A DNA stretch of 64,000 bases from Mesorhizobium loti (GCA_014189435.1 CP050293.1:7135001-7199000); one strand, 5' to 3'; positions 18,393-29,202 are shown, numbered from the stretch's first letter. The notes: generated from the letters alone by a model not told the origin. Program-made: numbers and translations.

Positions 18393-19969
18393 CGTCCGGC
18401 CATCCGTTTCGACTGGACATAGAGCAGCCAGGTCAAGGGAAGCGACATCGCCACCATGATGAAGGCGTAAGGTGCCGCCGAGGCATAATCAATCTCGCCG
18501 CTATAGGACCAGAACGCCATCGCCAGCGTGCGGGTGCCGTTCGGCGCCAGCATCTGGGTCGCGGTCAGTTCGTTCATGATGCCGAGCGCCACCAGCGCCA
18601 TGCCGGCCGCGGCGCCTGGCGCCGACAGGCGGATCGTCGTCGACCACAGCGCCAGCAGCGGCGGCCGGCCGAGGCTGGAAGCGGCGCGTTCGAGTTCGAC
18701 CGGCGCCTGCGCGATCGATGCCCGCAGGCTGACCAGCGCGCGCGGCAGGAACATCAGCGCATAGGCAACCAGGATGGTGAACAGGGTCTGGTAGAGCGGC
18801 AGCGCGATGCGCACGGTGATGGTGACCAGCGCCAGCGCAATGACGACCCCCGGCAACGAGCCGACAATGTAGTTGCAGCCCTCCAGCAGACGCTGCAATG
18901 GCCCCGGCGCGCGGATCGAGATCCAGGCCATCGGCATGGCGGCGACCGTAGCGAGCAAGGCGCCGGCGAGCGCTAGGAACAGCGTCTGGCCAAGCGCCAG
19001 GCCGATCTCGTCGAAGCGCCAGACAGCGGCGCCGCCGGCGGCAAGCCAGCCGCCAATGGTGACGAACGGCACGCCGAGCGCCAAAAGCGTGGTGACGACA
19101 AGCAGGAGCAGGCTTGGGATGGTGGCGCGTCCGAGGCTCGTACGCTGCTGATAGCGCGCCGCACCTGAGCCGACACGGGCATAGCGCTCCTCACCGCGCA
19201 CCAGGACTTCGAGGCCGAGCAGCACGAAGCAGCAGCTCACCAGCACACCGGCCAGCATGTTGGCGGCCGGTCCGTTGAAGGTCGACTGGAACTGGTCGAC
19301 GATCGCCGTGGTGAAAGTGTCGAAGCGGATGAAGACATAGAGGCCGTACTCGGCCAGCAGGTGCAGGCCGACCAGCAGCGAGCCGCCGCAGATGGCGAGC
19401 CGCAACTGCGGCAGCACGACCCGCCAGAACACGCGCCAGGGTCCAAGGCCGAGTGCTGCGGCGGCGTCCTCAAGGGCGGGATCGAGGCGGCGCAACGCTG
19501 CCGACACCGGCAGATACAGGAACGGGAAATAGGCGATCACCGAAACCAGCACGCCGGCCCACAGGCCGTGCAGGCCGGGCACCATGGTGATCCAGGCATA
19601 GCTGTGCACGAAAGCCGGGATGGCGAGCGGCGCCACGCACAGCCAGGCCCAGAGCCGGGCGCCCGGCAGGTCGCTGCGCTCGGTCAGCCAGGCCAGCGCA
19701 ACCGACAGCACGATGGTGATCGGCACGGAGAGCGCGACCAGCAGGACGGTGTTGACCAGAAGCTCGCCGACACGCGGCCGGAAGACCAGCGCCGAGACGG
19801 TTTCCCAACCGGTCAGCACCGCGATCCAGATGATGAAGGCAAGCGGCACCAGCGCCAGCAGCGCAACGAAGATGGCGGCGATGACCAGCCAAAGCGGTGC
19901 GCGTCGCCGAGCCCTTCGGCCTGTGCCCGAAGGCAGACCCGAGCGCGCGAGATCGACCGCAGACTGCAT
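18389..19969 (-). CDS. fbpB: ferric iron ABC transporter permease, two-domain
   Basis: A roughly 526-residue fused permease with two homologous halves, about 12 transmembrane helices in all, as in FbpB/AfuB/SfuB. Each half has an EAA-like loop: [22 protein letters not shown] in the first and [13 protein letters not shown] in the second. The start is uncertain. An in-frame GTG at 20038 would add 23 residues; neither site has a clear Shine-Dalgarno sequence, and I chose the ATG at 19969. A terminator-like hairpin separates it from the upstream binding-protein gene. Confidence 0.88.
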   Translation of the reverse strand: MQSAVDLARSGLPSGTGRRARRRAPLWLVIAAIFVALLALVPLAFIIWIAVLTGWETVSALVFRPRVGELLVNTVLLVALSVPITIVLSVALAWLTERSDLPGARLWAWLCVAPLAIPAFVHSYAWITMVPGLHGLWAGVLVSVIAYFPFLYLPVSAALRRLDPALEDAAAALGLGPWRVFWRVVLPQLRLAICGGSLLVGLHLLAEYGLYVFIRFDTFTTAIVDQFQSTFNGPAANMLAGVLVSCCFVLLGLEVLVRGEERYARVGSGAARYQQRTSLGRATIPSLLLLVVTTLLALGVPFVTIGGWLAAGGAAVWRFDEIGLALGQTLFLALAGALLATVAAMPMAWISIRAPGPLQRLLEGCNYIVGSLPGVVIALALVTITVRIALPLYQTLFTILVAYALMFLPRALVSLRASIAQAPVELERAASSLGRPPLLALWSTTIRLSAPGAAAGMALVALGIMNELTATQMLAPNGTRTLAMAFWSYSGEIDYASAAPYAFIMVAMSLPLTWLLYVQSKRMAGR

Positions 19970-20067
19970 CAAGTCAGACGCCGTGCCGTTGCCGTCCAGC
20001 GGCAGCAATTGAAGGACCGCGATCGCGGTCGGGAACACAGCGTGTCGTCATCGACGAATGCCATCTC

Positions 20068-20110
20068 GAAAAACAAAATCACTCCCGCGGAAGGCGAATT
20101 CCCGCGGGAG
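20068..20110 (-). terminator. terminator or attenuator between the iron-binding protein and permease genes
   Basis: Read on the minus strand, arms CTCCCGCGG and CCGCGGGAG (plus-strand 20102-20110 and 20082-20090) surround an 11-base loop and are followed by a T-rich tract TGATTTTGTTTTT. This has the form of an intrinsic terminator inside the operon, giving excess binding protein and partial read-through to fbpB and fbpC. Confidence 0.7.
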
Positions 20111-20143
20111 CGTGGTCGGTTGTCCTTTTAGGAGGAATGGCAA

Positions 20144-21151
20144 CTAAAGCAAGCCGGCTGCCGTCATCAGGTCGGTGACCTTCTTGGAGTTCAGCGTCGT
20201 GGCATCGACTTTCGGCGCCTGCAGATCGGCGAGCGGCACCAGCTTGGGGTTGGACTCCGCACCCTTGCCGACCGCGTATTCGAAGGAATCGCCGGTCTTC
20301 AGCACGTCCTGGCCGCCCTTGCCGGTCACCCATTTCAGGAAGGCCTGGGCTTCCTTCGGGTGCTTGCTCGAGGCCAGCACACCGCCGCCGGAGATCGAGA
20401 CGAACGCGCCCGGATCCTGATTCTTGAAATAGTGCAGTTCAACATTCTTGCTGTTTTCGCCGGTCTTGGCCTGATCGCCGAAATAGTAATAGTGGTAGAT
20501 CACGCCGCCTTCGATCTCGCCGGCATTGACCGCCTTCATCACCGTGCTGTTGCCCTTGTAGGCGGTGAAATTGGTTTTCATCGCCTTCAGCCAGTCCGCG
20601 GTAGCGGCCTCGCCCTTGAGCTGAAGCAGCGCGCTGATGATGGCCTGGAAATCGGCGCCCGATGGGGAGGCGGCCCAACGGCCCTTCCAGCTCGGATCGG
20701 CCAGGTCAAGCATCGACTTGGGCAGCTGATCGGCGGTCAGCTTGGTCTTGTTGTAGGCAAAGACCGTGCTGCGCGCGGCGACGCCGACCCATTTGCCGCT
20801 GGCCGGCTGATAGTCCGGCGGAACTTGCGCCAGCGTGTCGGCGTCGACCGGCGCGAACAGGCCTGATGTCTCGACCAGCACCATGGCCGGCGAGTTTTCC
20901 GTGAGGAAGACGTCGGCCGGCGAAGCAGCGCCCTCGGCGACGATCTGGTTGGAAAAGTCGCTGTCGCCGCCATTGCGCACGGTGACCTTGATGCCGGTTT
21001 CCTTGGTGAAGCCTTCGGCCCACGCCTTGGTCAGGTTTTCATGCTGGGCGTTGTAGACAATGATGCCGTCGTCTTCCGCCATCGCCGGACCGCCGATCAG
21101 GCTGATTGCCAGCGCGGTGGCGCCGACGAGGGTGGAAAGGGCGTATTTCAT
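20144..21151 (-). CDS. fbpA: ferric iron ABC transporter substrate-binding protein
   Basis: A 335-residue periplasmic binding protein of the FbpA/AfuA ferric-binding family. The signal peptide ends at about GPAMA|ED (residue 25). The mature start DGIIVYNAQHENL is typical. The tyrosine cluster YHYYYFGDQ supplies the paired tyrosines that bind ferric ion in this family. GAGGA precedes the ATG. It is the first gene of a minus-strand operon with the permease and ATPase genes. Confidence 0.92.
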   Translation of the reverse strand: MKYALSTLVGATALAISLIGGPAMAEDDGIIVYNAQHENLTKAWAEGFTKETGIKVTVRNGGDSDFSNQIVAEGAASPADVFLTENSPAMVLVETSGLFAPVDADTLAQVPPDYQPASGKWVGVAARSTVFAYNKTKLTADQLPKSMLDLADPSWKGRWAASPSGADFQAIISALLQLKGEAATADWLKAMKTNFTAYKGNSTVMKAVNAGEIEGGVIYHYYYFGDQAKTGENSKNVELHYFKNQDPGAFVSISGGGVLASSKHPKEAQAFLKWVTGKGGQDVLKTGDSFEYAVGKGAESNPKLVPLADLQAPKVDATTLNSKKVTDLMTAAGLL

Positions 21152-21221
21152 GGCATTGTCCTCGATCTTGGGAGTCTTCGGTCTGTCACGGCTGCACCTA
21201 TCGATACATGACAGCGATAGT

Positions 21222-21234
21222 CAACATTGTTGAT
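21222..21234. promoter_or_regulatory. short palindrome upstream of the iron transporter operon
   Basis: TCAACA-T-TGTTGA is a perfect 6-1-6 palindrome about 70 bases upstream of fbpA. Position and symmetry suit a repressor operator. It does not match the Irr or Fur consensus that I know, so the regulator is unassigned. Confidence 0.35.
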
Positions 21235-21367
21235 GTGCTTCAATCGGTCGCTGAAGTGCAAAGGTCGGTGCCGCACGGACAATTCCGCGTGATGCTCACG
21301 GCTCGGCGGTAGCGCAAACTTTCGTGATTTACCGACAGTTTGGCTTGGACATTATTTCGCCGGCCAC

Positions 21368-21395
21368 GTAACAAATCAGCGCCGAGACGCGAAAA
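21368..21395 (+). promoter_or_regulatory. predicted ECF sigma-dependent promoter (autoregulatory)
   Basis: GTAACA at 21368-21373 and CGAAAA at 21390-21395 are separated by exactly 16 bases and end 17 bases before the sigma gene start. This closely resembles the GTAACC-N16-CGAA promoter described, as I recall, for the Caulobacter SigF/NrsF system, one base different in the -35. Autoregulation is usual for ECF sigma genes. Confidence 0.55.
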
Positions 21396-21412
21396 TCGGG
21401 GAGTGAACTCTT

Positions 21413-21949
21413 GTGAGCGGCAAGGATGAGGCCGAGCTTTCCCGGCTGATGCGGGCCGCGATCGCGGGAGACGAAAAGGCCTATGCCGACTTTCTGCATC
21501 GGATTGCCACGCTGGTGCGCGGTTTTGTCCGACGCAAGATCGTGCAGGGCGGGGTCGATCCCGAGGATGTCGTGCAGGAAACCTTGCTGGCCATTCATGT
21601 GAAACGGCATACCTGGCGCCAGGATGCGCCGGTGTTGCCGTGGATCTATGCGATTGCCCGCTTCAAGCTGATCGACGCGTTCCGGCGGCGTGGGCGGCGC
21701 ATCGAGATCGATGTCGACGATATCGCCGAGACCTTCGCCGAGCCGGAAACGGAGAGCGTCAGCGAGCGCGACATCAACCGGGCATTGGACGGCCTGTCTC
21801 CGGCGCAACGCTCCGTGGTCTCGGCCGTGTCGGTGGAAGGGCGGTCCATCGGTGAGACGGCGGCAAAGTTCGGCATCAGCGAGACGGCGGTGCGTGTGTC
21901 GCTGCATCGTGGACTTGCCGCGATAGCCAAGCGATTCGGGCGGGAATGA
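21413..21949 (+). CDS. ECF sigma factor of the NrsF-controlled group
   Basis: A 178-residue RNA polymerase sigma factor with regions 2 and 4. Region 2 includes VDPEDVVQETLLAIH and the -10 recognition segment VLPWIYAIARFKLIDAFRR; region 4 includes LDGLSPAQRSVV and the helix-turn-helix SIGETAAKFGISETAVRVSLHR. It starts at a GTG preceded by GGGGAGTG. The stop is one base before the NrsF gene. Partnering with a DUF1109 protein places it with Caulobacter SigF-like factors, which respond to chromate, cadmium or other oxidants. The target genes are not evident nearby. Confidence 0.93.
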   Translation: MSGKDEAELSRLMRAAIAGDEKAYADFLHRIATLVRGFVRRKIVQGGVDPEDVVQETLLAIHVKRHTWRQDAPVLPWIYAIARFKLIDAFRRRGRRIEIDVDDIAETFAEPETESVSERDINRALDGLSPAQRSVVSAVSVEGRSIGETAAKFGISETAVRVSLHRGLAAIAKRFGRE

Positions 21950-21950
21950 C

Positions 21951-22589
21951 ATGAGGACGGACGATCTCATCAAGGCGCTGGACGCCGATGCGCGCAGCAA
22001 GGCGATGCCGCTGCGATCTGCCTGGTGGCTGGCTGCTGGGGCTGCCGTTGTCATTGCGGCAATAGTCTTCCTGCTGACGATCGGTCCGCGTCCCGACTTC
22101 ATGGTGGCCGCGCACACGATGCGTTTCCTGTCCAAGTTCGTTTTCACCATCGTGCTGGCCGTTAGCGCCTTCGCCCTGATCCGCGCTTTGTCGACGCCGG
22201 GCGCCTCGACAGGTCGGGCGATGGCAGGGATGCTTACCGCACCGCTGCTGGTGGCCGTGGCGGTGGTGTTGGAGCTCTTCATGGTGCCGGAGGCGTTGTG
22301 GGGCACGCGCATGGTCGGCTCCAATATGATGATCTGCATGGGTTTCATCCCGTTGATCGGCATTGGCCCGCTTGCCATCTTCCTATGGATGCTGCGCTAC
22401 GGCGCGCCGACACGGCCGGTGTTTGCCGGCGCTGTCGCCGGCCTGCTCGCCGGCGGGCTGGCGGCGACCTTCTACGCCGCGCACTGTTTCGACGATTCGC
22501 CGCTTTTCGTCGCCACCTGGTACACGATAGCGATCGCAGCGCTCGCATTGCTCGGCGCGCTTGGCGGACGGTTTTTCGTGCGCTGGTAG
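21951..22589 (+). CDS. nrsF: NrsF (DUF1109) membrane anti-sigma factor
   Basis: A 212-residue inner-membrane protein with six hydrophobic helices, of the DUF1109/NrsF family that holds its cognate ECF sigma factor at the membrane. Cysteines lie at 129 (MMICMGF) and 179 (AAHCFDD), 50 residues apart. This matches the spacing I recall for the two functional cysteines of Caulobacter NrsF (131 and 181), so redox or metal sensing through them is likely. It begins one base after the sigma stop, indicating translational coupling. Confidence 0.9.
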   Translation: MRTDDLIKALDADARSKAMPLRSAWWLAAGAAVVIAAIVFLLTIGPRPDFMVAAHTMRFLSKFVFTIVLAVSAFALIRALSTPGASTGRAMAGMLTAPLLVAVAVVLELFMVPEALWGTRMVGSNMMICMGFIPLIGIGPLAIFLWMLRYGAPTRPVFAGAVAGLLAGGLAATFYAAHCFDDSPLFVATWYTIAIAALALLGALGGRFFVRW

Positions 22590-22723
22590 CGTTCCGCCAC
22601 GATCGCGAGCCCATACACACCGATCCTTAATCATGCCGGCAATTGTTTGCCGGTTAGCAATGGCGCCGGCAGGCCGGACGCAACCTTTCCTTAAAATCGA
22701 TCCGTCAAGGTTGATGCGAGAAC

Positions 22724-24739
22724 ATGCGTTTGCGCACGGGGGTGGCACGTATCGTGATGTGGCGTGGATTGACCGGCCGAAAATCTCTTGGGTATGCAGG
22801 GTTGGCGTTGCTGGTGGCCGGCCTGGGCGGCGTGGCGGCCTCGATCCTGCTGTCGCGCCTGGAGCTCGGCTCGGATGCGCTGAAACTCTGCCTGCAGATC
22901 TCGGTGGCGGTGGCGGCGGGCGCGCTGTTCCTGGCCGCCCTGTCCACCCGTCGGATCAGCGAGGATCGCCGGCAGATCGCCGAGAGCGAGCTGCGCTTCC
23001 GCCGCGCCATGGAGGATTCGGCGATCGGTATCGTCGTTGTCGGTCTCGACGGGCGCATTCGCCAGACCAACCCGGCCTTCGCCGCCATGCTTGGCTACAC
23101 GAGCGAGGAGATCGAGGCGCTGACCTTCTTCCAGATCACGCATCCAGACGATCTGCAGATCGGTCGGGAAACGATGGACGATCTGAAGGCGGGCACGGTC
23201 AATTCCTTCCACTTCGAGAAGCGATACCTCCGCAAGGACGGAACGCCCGTCTGGGCGCATCTTGCGGGTTCGGTCATTCGTGACGAGAACAGCGGCCGCC
23301 CGCTCTATCTTGTCTCGCAAATCGAGAACATCGATGCGCGCAAGCAAGCCGAGGCGCGCATCGCCGAAGCGGAAACGCGTTGGAATTTCGCCCTGGCCGG
23401 CGCCGGCCAAGGTGTCTGGGACCTCGACATGCGCAAGGGCGGCACGACCTATTCCTCGACCTGGGTCAAGATGCTGGGCTATGCGGATGGCGAGCTCGAT
23501 GGCGACACCGACCGCTGGCTGACGATGATCCATCCCGACGATCGCGAGACTGTCGCCGAAGCGGATCGCGCCCATCTCGAGGGCAAGACGCCGTTCTTCG
23601 AAGCCGAGTTCAGGATGCGCCACAAGGATGGCCACTGGATGTGGTTCCTCGACCGCGGCAAGGCCATCGAGCGCGACGAGGACGGCCGGCTGATCAGGGC
23701 CATAGGCAGCCTGACCGACATCACCCTGCGCAAAGAGGCCGAAGCACACCTCACCGTGTCGGCGGCAATGCTGGCCGATGAAAAGGAGCGACTGAGGGTG
23801 ACCCTGCAGTCGATCGGCGATGCCGTCATCTGCACCGATGCCGCAAACCGCGTCACCTTCATGAATCCGGTCGCCGAAAAGCTGACCGGTGTTGCCGGCA
23901 GCGAGGCTCTCGGCAAGATGCTTGGCCATGTCTACTGGGCGGTCGACGAGGAGACGGGACACCGGATCGGCGTGACCCGACCGGCGATCGGCGGTCAGGC
24001 GCCCGCAGACCAGAACAGCCGCGCCGTTCTCATCCGGCGCGACGACACGCGCTGCAGCATCCGTCAGGTCGTGTCGCCAATCATCAATGAACGGAACGAA
24101 TTCTGCGGGCTGGTCATCGTTTTCCAGGACTTTACCGATGCGCGCGCGCTGCAGCGCCAGCTCGCCCACGCCGCAGCACACGATGCGCTGACCGGCCTTG
24201 CCAATCGCTCGAGCTTCATCCGCGCCATGGAGGATCTGGTTGGCCAGGCGCGCAAGGACGGTACCTCTGGCAAAGGTGCCGGACATCAGTTCATGTTCAT
24301 CGATCTCGACCACTTCAAACTGGTCAACGATACGGGCGGCCACGCGGCGGGAGACGCGCTGCTGAAGCGGGTTGCCGAGGCGGTTCGCGGCGTGCTTGGT
24401 CCAGACGACATCGTTGCTCGTTTGGGCGGCGACGAATTCGCGGTCGTTCTGAAATCGGGTTCGGCAACCGGCGCCAAGATCGCCGCACGCTCCATCATCG
24501 ATGCGATACGCAGCCTGGATTTCACCTGGGACGGCCGTCCGCACGTGATCGGCGCCAGCATCGGGCTGGCTGCGATCAACGCCAATTGCGGTGAAGTCGA
24601 CGAGGTCATCGCCAGGGCCGATGCGGCTTGCTACGCGGCCAAGGCGGCCGGCCGTGGCTGCGTTTGCGTGGCGCCGGACGACGCGGAGATTGTGGACGGC
24701 AGGGCAGTGCCGCCCGAGCCGCTGGCTGCGGCCTCCTGA
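22724..24739 (+). CDS. membrane PAS-PAS-PAS-GGDEF diguanylate cyclase
   Basis: A 671-residue protein. Two transmembrane helices (about 24-45 and 57-76) are followed by three PAS domains: about 90-205 (RAMEDSAIGIVVV), 215-335 (PAS_3-like, TYSSTWVKMLGY, PDDRETVAE) and 345-470 (LQSIGDAVICTDAANRVTFMN). A GGDEF domain follows with an intact RLGGDEFAVV near residue 567. There is no EAL domain, so it should be a diguanylate cyclase with a cytoplasmic multi-PAS sensor. It lies 134 bases after nrsF, on the same strand; co-transcription is possible but not shown. Confidence 0.92.
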   Translation: MRLRTGVARIVMWRGLTGRKSLGYAGLALLVAGLGGVAASILLSRLELGSDALKLCLQISVAVAAGALFLAALSTRRISEDRRQIAESELRFRRAMEDSAIGIVVVGLDGRIRQTNPAFAAMLGYTSEEIEALTFFQITHPDDLQIGRETMDDLKAGTVNSFHFEKRYLRKDGTPVWAHLAGSVIRDENSGRPLYLVSQIENIDARKQAEARIAEAETRWNFALAGAGQGVWDLDMRKGGTTYSSTWVKMLGYADGELDGDTDRWLTMIHPDDRETVAEADRAHLEGKTPFFEAEFRMRHKDGHWMWFLDRGKAIERDEDGRLIRAIGSLTDITLRKEAEAHLTVSAAMLADEKERLRVTLQSIGDAVICTDAANRVTFMNPVAEKLTGVAGSEALGKMLGHVYWAVDEETGHRIGVTRPAIGGQAPADQNSRAVLIRRDDTRCSIRQVVSPIINERNEFCGLVIVFQDFTDARALQRQLAHAAAHDALTGLANRSSFIRAMEDLVGQARKDGTSGKGAGHQFMFIDLDHFKLVNDTGGHAAGDALLKRVAEAVRGVLGPDDIVARLGGDEFAVVLKSGSATGAKIAARSIIDAIRSLDFTWDGRPHVIGASIGLAAINANCGEVDEVIARADAACYAAKAAGRGCVCVAPDDAEIVDGRAVPPEPLAAAS

Positions 24740-24794
24740 TCCGGGTCTCAACCGCTGATCCGAAAGGCCTAGGTTTCCGCTGACGCGGATCTGA

Positions 24795-25673
<879 letters not shown>

Positions 25674-25694
25674 TACACCGATCCCGTCCGGAGC

Positions 25695-25787
25695 CCTTCC
25701 GCATGAAATGCGAAAGCGCTCCACCTTTTGTTTTATCGCAATTCCGGACGCAAAACCGCTGCGCACTTTTGCTGAATTGCTTTTGGC
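25695..25787. repeat. dispersed rhizobial palindromic repeat, copy B
   Basis: Lies between etfA and hbd. It contains CGCAATTCCGGACGCAAAAC, a CACTTTTGCTGAATTGC end, and a flanking GCATGAAATGCG inverted repeat on the left. The core matches copies A (8090-8170) and C (58131-58237) in the same orientation and copy E (36137-36200) in the opposite one. No coding potential is credible. Confidence 0.65.
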
Positions 25788-25882
25788 CTTTGTGGCCTGG
25801 TTTTTGTGCAGTGCAAACTAAAAGGGCGGGGCGACTTCGTCTACCCCACCCCTCACTATTTAATACGCTTTGGCAGAAAGCG

Positions 25883-26812
25883 TCAAAGCGCCTTTTGCAG
25901 CTCCGGCAGAATGACGAAGAGATCGCCGACGAGGCCGTAGTCGGCAACCTGGAAGATAGGCGCCTCCTCGTCCTTGTTGATGGCGACGATGACCTTCGAA
26001 TCCTTCATGCCGGCGAGGTGCTGGATGGCGCCGGAGATGCCCACCGCGATGTAGAGATCGGGGGCAACCACCTTGCCTGTCTGGCCGACCTGCCAGTCGT
26101 TCGGCGCATAGCCGGCATCGACCGCGGCGCGGGAGGCGCCGACGGCTGCACCGAGCTTGTCGGCGACCGGCAGGATGACTTCCTGGAACTTCTCCGCCGA
26201 ACCCAGCGCACGACCACCCGAGATGATGATCTTGGCCGAGGTCAGCTCCGGACGGTCGGTCTCGGAAAGCTTGTTCTCGACGAAGGTGGAGAGGCCTGGA
26301 TTGGCTGCCGCCTTGACGGTCTCGACCGCCGCCGAGCCGCCCTCGGGGGCTGCCTGGAAGGAGGCCGTGCGGACCGTGATCACCTTCTTGGCGTCGCTCG
26401 ACTGCACCGTCTGGATGGCGTTGCCGGCATAGATCGGCCGCTTGAAGGTATCGGGCGATACGACTTCGATGATCTCGGACACTTGCGCGACGTCGAGGAG
26501 CGCTGCCACGCGCGGCGCGACATTCTTGCCCGACGAAGTCGCCGGCGCGATGATGGTGTCGTAAGCGCCGGCCAGCGACACGACCAGCGCCGCCGTCGGT
26601 TCGGCGAGGCGCTCGGCGAGTTCGTCGGCTTCGGCGAGCAGGACCTTGCTCACGCCCTTCAGCTTGGCGGCGGCATCCGCTGCCGGCTTGGCGCCCTTGC
26701 CGGCAACCAGCACATGCACGTCCGAGCCGATCTGCAAAGCGGCCGACAGCGCCTTCGCGGTCTGGTCGGAAAGCGTTGCGTTGTCGTGTTCCGCGATGAG
26801 GAGAATGGTCAT
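25883..26812 (-). CDS. etfA: electron transfer flavoprotein, alpha subunit
   Basis: A 309-residue FAD-binding alpha subunit of ETF, which passes electrons from acyl-CoA dehydrogenases to ETF:ubiquinone oxidoreductase. The C-terminal FAD site is clear: [20 protein letters not shown] followed by [15 protein letters not shown]. The N-terminal domain (1-190) is the nucleotide-binding-like ETF domain. It lies 23 bases downstream of etfB, in one operon. Confidence 0.97.
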   Translation of the reverse strand: MTILLIAEHDNATLSDQTAKALSAALQIGSDVHVLVAGKGAKPAADAAAKLKGVSKVLLAEADELAERLAEPTAALVVSLAGAYDTIIAPATSSGKNVAPRVAALLDVAQVSEIIEVVSPDTFKRPIYAGNAIQTVQSSDAKKVITVRTASFQAAPEGGSAAVETVKAAANPGLSTFVENKLSETDRPELTSAKIIISGGRALGSAEKFQEVILPVADKLGAAVGASRAAVDAGYAPNDWQVGQTGKVVAPDLYIAVGISGAIQHLAGMKDSKVIVAINKDEEAPIFQVADYGLVGDLFVILPELQKAL

Positions 26813-26835
26813 TTTTCTGTTCCTTTCCCGATCGC

Positions 26836-27585
26836 TTACAGCACGCCGGCTTCGTTCTTGAGCTTGTCGACCAGTTCGGCCACCGACTTGACCTTGACGC
26901 CTGCCTTGCGGCCACTCGGCTCCTCGGTCTTGATGACCTTCAGCCGCGGCTTGACGTCGGCGCCGTAGTCGGCCGGGGTCTTCTCGTCGAGCTGCTTCTT
27001 CTTGGCCTTCATGATGTTGGGCAAGGAGGCATAGCGCGGCTGGTTGAGGCGAAGGTCGGCGGTGACGATCGCCGGCATCTTCAGTTCCACCGTCTGCAGG
27101 CCGCCGTCGACCTCGCGCGTCACCTTGGCCTTGTCGCCGTCGAGCACGATCTTGGAGGCGAAGGTGCCCTGCGCCCAGCCCAGCAGTGCCGCCAGCATCT
27201 GGCCGGTCTGGTTGGAGTCGTCGTCGATCGCCTGCTTGCCGAGAATGACGAGGCCGGGCTGCTCAGCGTCGACGACGCCCTTCAGCACCTTGGCGACGCC
27301 GAGCGGCTCGGTCTGTTCGTCGGTCTTGACCAGGATGGCGCGGTCGGCGCCCATGGCGAGCGCGGTGCGCAGGGTTTCTTGAGCCTGCTGCGGGCCGATC
27401 GAGACGACGATGATCTCTTCCGCCTTGCCGGCCTCCTTCAGCCGGATTGCTTCTTCGACCGCGATCTCGTCGAACGGGTTCATCGCCATCTTGACGTTGG
27501 CGAGCTCCACGGCCGAACCATCAGCCTTCACGCGAACCTTGACGTTCGCATCCACAACCCGCTTCACGGGCACAAGGATCTTCAT
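26836..27585 (-). CDS. etfB: electron transfer flavoprotein, beta subunit
   Basis: The 249-residue beta subunit of ETF, which binds AMP. It starts [12 protein letters not shown], as usual. The signature [20 protein letters not shown] and the basic NIMKAKKK segment near residue 200, part of the recognition loop that docks onto dehydrogenase partners, are present. It heads the etfB-etfA-hbd group, with 182 non-coding bases separating it from the rhomboid gene. Confidence 0.97.
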   Translation of the reverse strand: MKILVPVKRVVDANVKVRVKADGSAVELANVKMAMNPFDEIAVEEAIRLKEAGKAEEIIVVSIGPQQAQETLRTALAMGADRAILVKTDEQTEPLGVAKVLKGVVDAEQPGLVILGKQAIDDDSNQTGQMLAALLGWAQGTFASKIVLDGDKAKVTREVDGGLQTVELKMPAIVTADLRLNQPRYASLPNIMKAKKKQLDEKTPADYGADVKPRLKVIKTEEPSGRKAGVKVKSVAELVDKLKNEAGVL

Positions 27586-27767
27586 TTGCCTGTCACCTCT
27601 TCACGCTAGTTGGGCGCGCTATAACAGCCTGCGCCCGTTCTGAGTTGTCGAAAGCCGACATTTCGGATGGAAATTCTGGTCTTCTGCCCGCCTTAGGCTG
27701 CGACGGAGACGTTTCCGTAGTTGCGGCAACCCTGCACGTCAATACGCTGCAAGCGGCTCAAATCGGT

Positions 27768-28568
27768 TCAGTCCGAACTGGAAGCGTTTCCTCGCCCCCA
27801 GCGCGGCGTCGCGGCGGGTGGTTCAGGCGCCAACGACTCGGCAGTGGCCTGCGGCTGGTTGGGAGCGGCGACCGCGGTATCCTCGTCAGCGCCGGCAAAC
27901 AGCGGCACGCCGCGGCTGCGCAAAACGAGCACCAGAACGGCACCAGCGATGATGCCGCCGATGTGGCAGGCCCAGGAAATCTGGTCCTCGCCGCCGGCGG
28001 CAAACATCACCACCTGGAACAGCACCCACAGGATGAGCGGGATGAACGCCGGAATGCGCAACGGGATACGGGCAAAGGCCAGCACCCAGACCTTCACCCT
28101 GGGATAAAGGATCAGATAGGCGACGACCACGCCGGCGATGGCGCCCGAGGCGCCGATCAGTGGCACCTGCGAATCCCAGGCGACGAGCCCCTGGAAGGCG
28201 GCTCCGGCGACGGCGCACAACAGGTAGAAGATGAGGTAGCGGATGTGGCCCAGCGCATCCTCGACATTGTCGCCGAACACCCACAGGAACAGCATGTTGC
28301 CGCCAAGGTGGAAGATGTCGGCATGCAGGAAGGAATAGGTGAGGTAGCTCAGGCTTTCAGGGATGACGATAAAACGGGGATCAAGCTCGGCGGTGTCATG
28401 GACGACCGACGGGATGAAGCCGAGGCCAAGTACGGCGGCATTGGAGAAACTCTCGCCGCCGAGCGCGGTGGCGAGGTAGACCAGGGCGTTGACCACGATC
28501 AGCCCGATCGTCACATATTGCAGGCGGATGTGCCGCAGCCTGTTGGTGTCGTAAAGCGGGATGAACAT
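27768..28568 (-). CDS. rhomboid-family intramembrane serine protease
   Basis: A 266-residue, roughly seven-helix membrane protein. The catalytic serine lies in GASGAIAG, the catalytic histidine in ACHIGGIIAGA, and the upstream HLGGNMLFLWVFG segment carries the oxyanion/loop residues, so the dyad looks intact. The C-terminal 45 residues are a proline/alanine-rich cytoplasmic tail. I chose the ATG at 28568 (MFIPLYDTNRLRHIR), which fits the family; the frame upstream overlaps the adenosyltransferase end. Substrates are unknown. Confidence 0.9.
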   Translation of the reverse strand: MFIPLYDTNRLRHIRLQYVTIGLIVVNALVYLATALGGESFSNAAVLGLGFIPSVVHDTAELDPRFIVIPESLSYLTYSFLHADIFHLGGNMLFLWVFGDNVEDALGHIRYLIFYLLCAVAGAAFQGLVAWDSQVPLIGASGAIAGVVVAYLILYPRVKVWVLAFARIPLRIPAFIPLILWVLFQVVMFAAGGEDQISWACHIGGIIAGAVLVLVLRSRGVPLFAGADEDTAVAAPNQPQATAESLAPEPPAATPRWGRGNASSSD

Positions 28569-28596
28569 GCCCGAGGCCCTCTTCCGCTTTCGACAA

Positions 28597-29178
28597 TCAG
28601 CGGTTCTTGCCGGGAACCCATAGCACGTCGGCGTTTCCGTTGTCATTGACCGCCCGGGCGGCGACAAACAGGAAATCCGAGACGCGGTTGATGTATTTCA
28701 GGCCGTCGCGGTTGACGTGTTCGTTCGGATCCTGGGCCAGCGCCACCATCAGCCTTTCTGCCCGCCGGGCCACGGTGCGGGCAAGGTGAAGTGCCGCCGC
28801 CGCCGGTGTGCCGCCATTGAGCACGAAGGATTTGAGCGGCTGAAGCTCCTTGTTGATGAGGTCGATGTCCTTCTCGACCCGGTCGGTCTGCACGGCGATG
28901 ATGCGGAGCGGCTCATAGCCGAGCGGCTTGCCGTCGTCGGGCACGGCGAGATCGGCGCCGAGGTCGAAAAGATCGTTCTGGATGCGGGAAAGCATGGCGT
29001 CGATCGCGGGGTGGGTCGCGGCCGTGTGGACCCGGGCGATGCCGATGCAGGCATTGGCCTCGTCGACCGTGCCGTAGGCGTCCACCCGCAGATCGGATTT
29101 CAGCCGCCGTTCGCCGGTGCCAAGCCCCGTGGTGCCGTCATCGCCGGTGCGGGTGTAGATCTTGTTGAGCTTGACCAT
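28597..29178 (-). CDS. PduO-type ATP:cob(I)alamin adenosyltransferase
   Basis: A 193-residue enzyme that makes adenosylcobalamin from cob(I)alamin and ATP. The N-terminal ATP site KIYTRTGDDGTTGLG, the LFDLGADLA segment and the C-terminal TVARRAERL helix are all typical of the PduO family. Adenosylcobalamin is used by methylmalonyl-CoA mutase and by ribonucleotide reductase in rhizobia. It lies 24 bases after the HIG1-like gene and 28 before the rhomboid gene, all on the minus strand. Confidence 0.95.
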   Translation of the reverse strand: MVKLNKIYTRTGDDGTTGLGTGERRLKSDLRVDAYGTVDEANACIGIARVHTAATHPAIDAMLSRIQNDLFDLGADLAVPDDGKPLGYEPLRIIAVQTDRVEKDIDLINKELQPLKSFVLNGGTPAAAALHLARTVARRAERLMVALAQDPNEHVNRDGLKYINRVSDFLFVAARAVNDNGNADVLWVPGKNR

Positions 29179-29202
29179 TCGCTTCCCCGGCTGCCGATAT
29201 CC

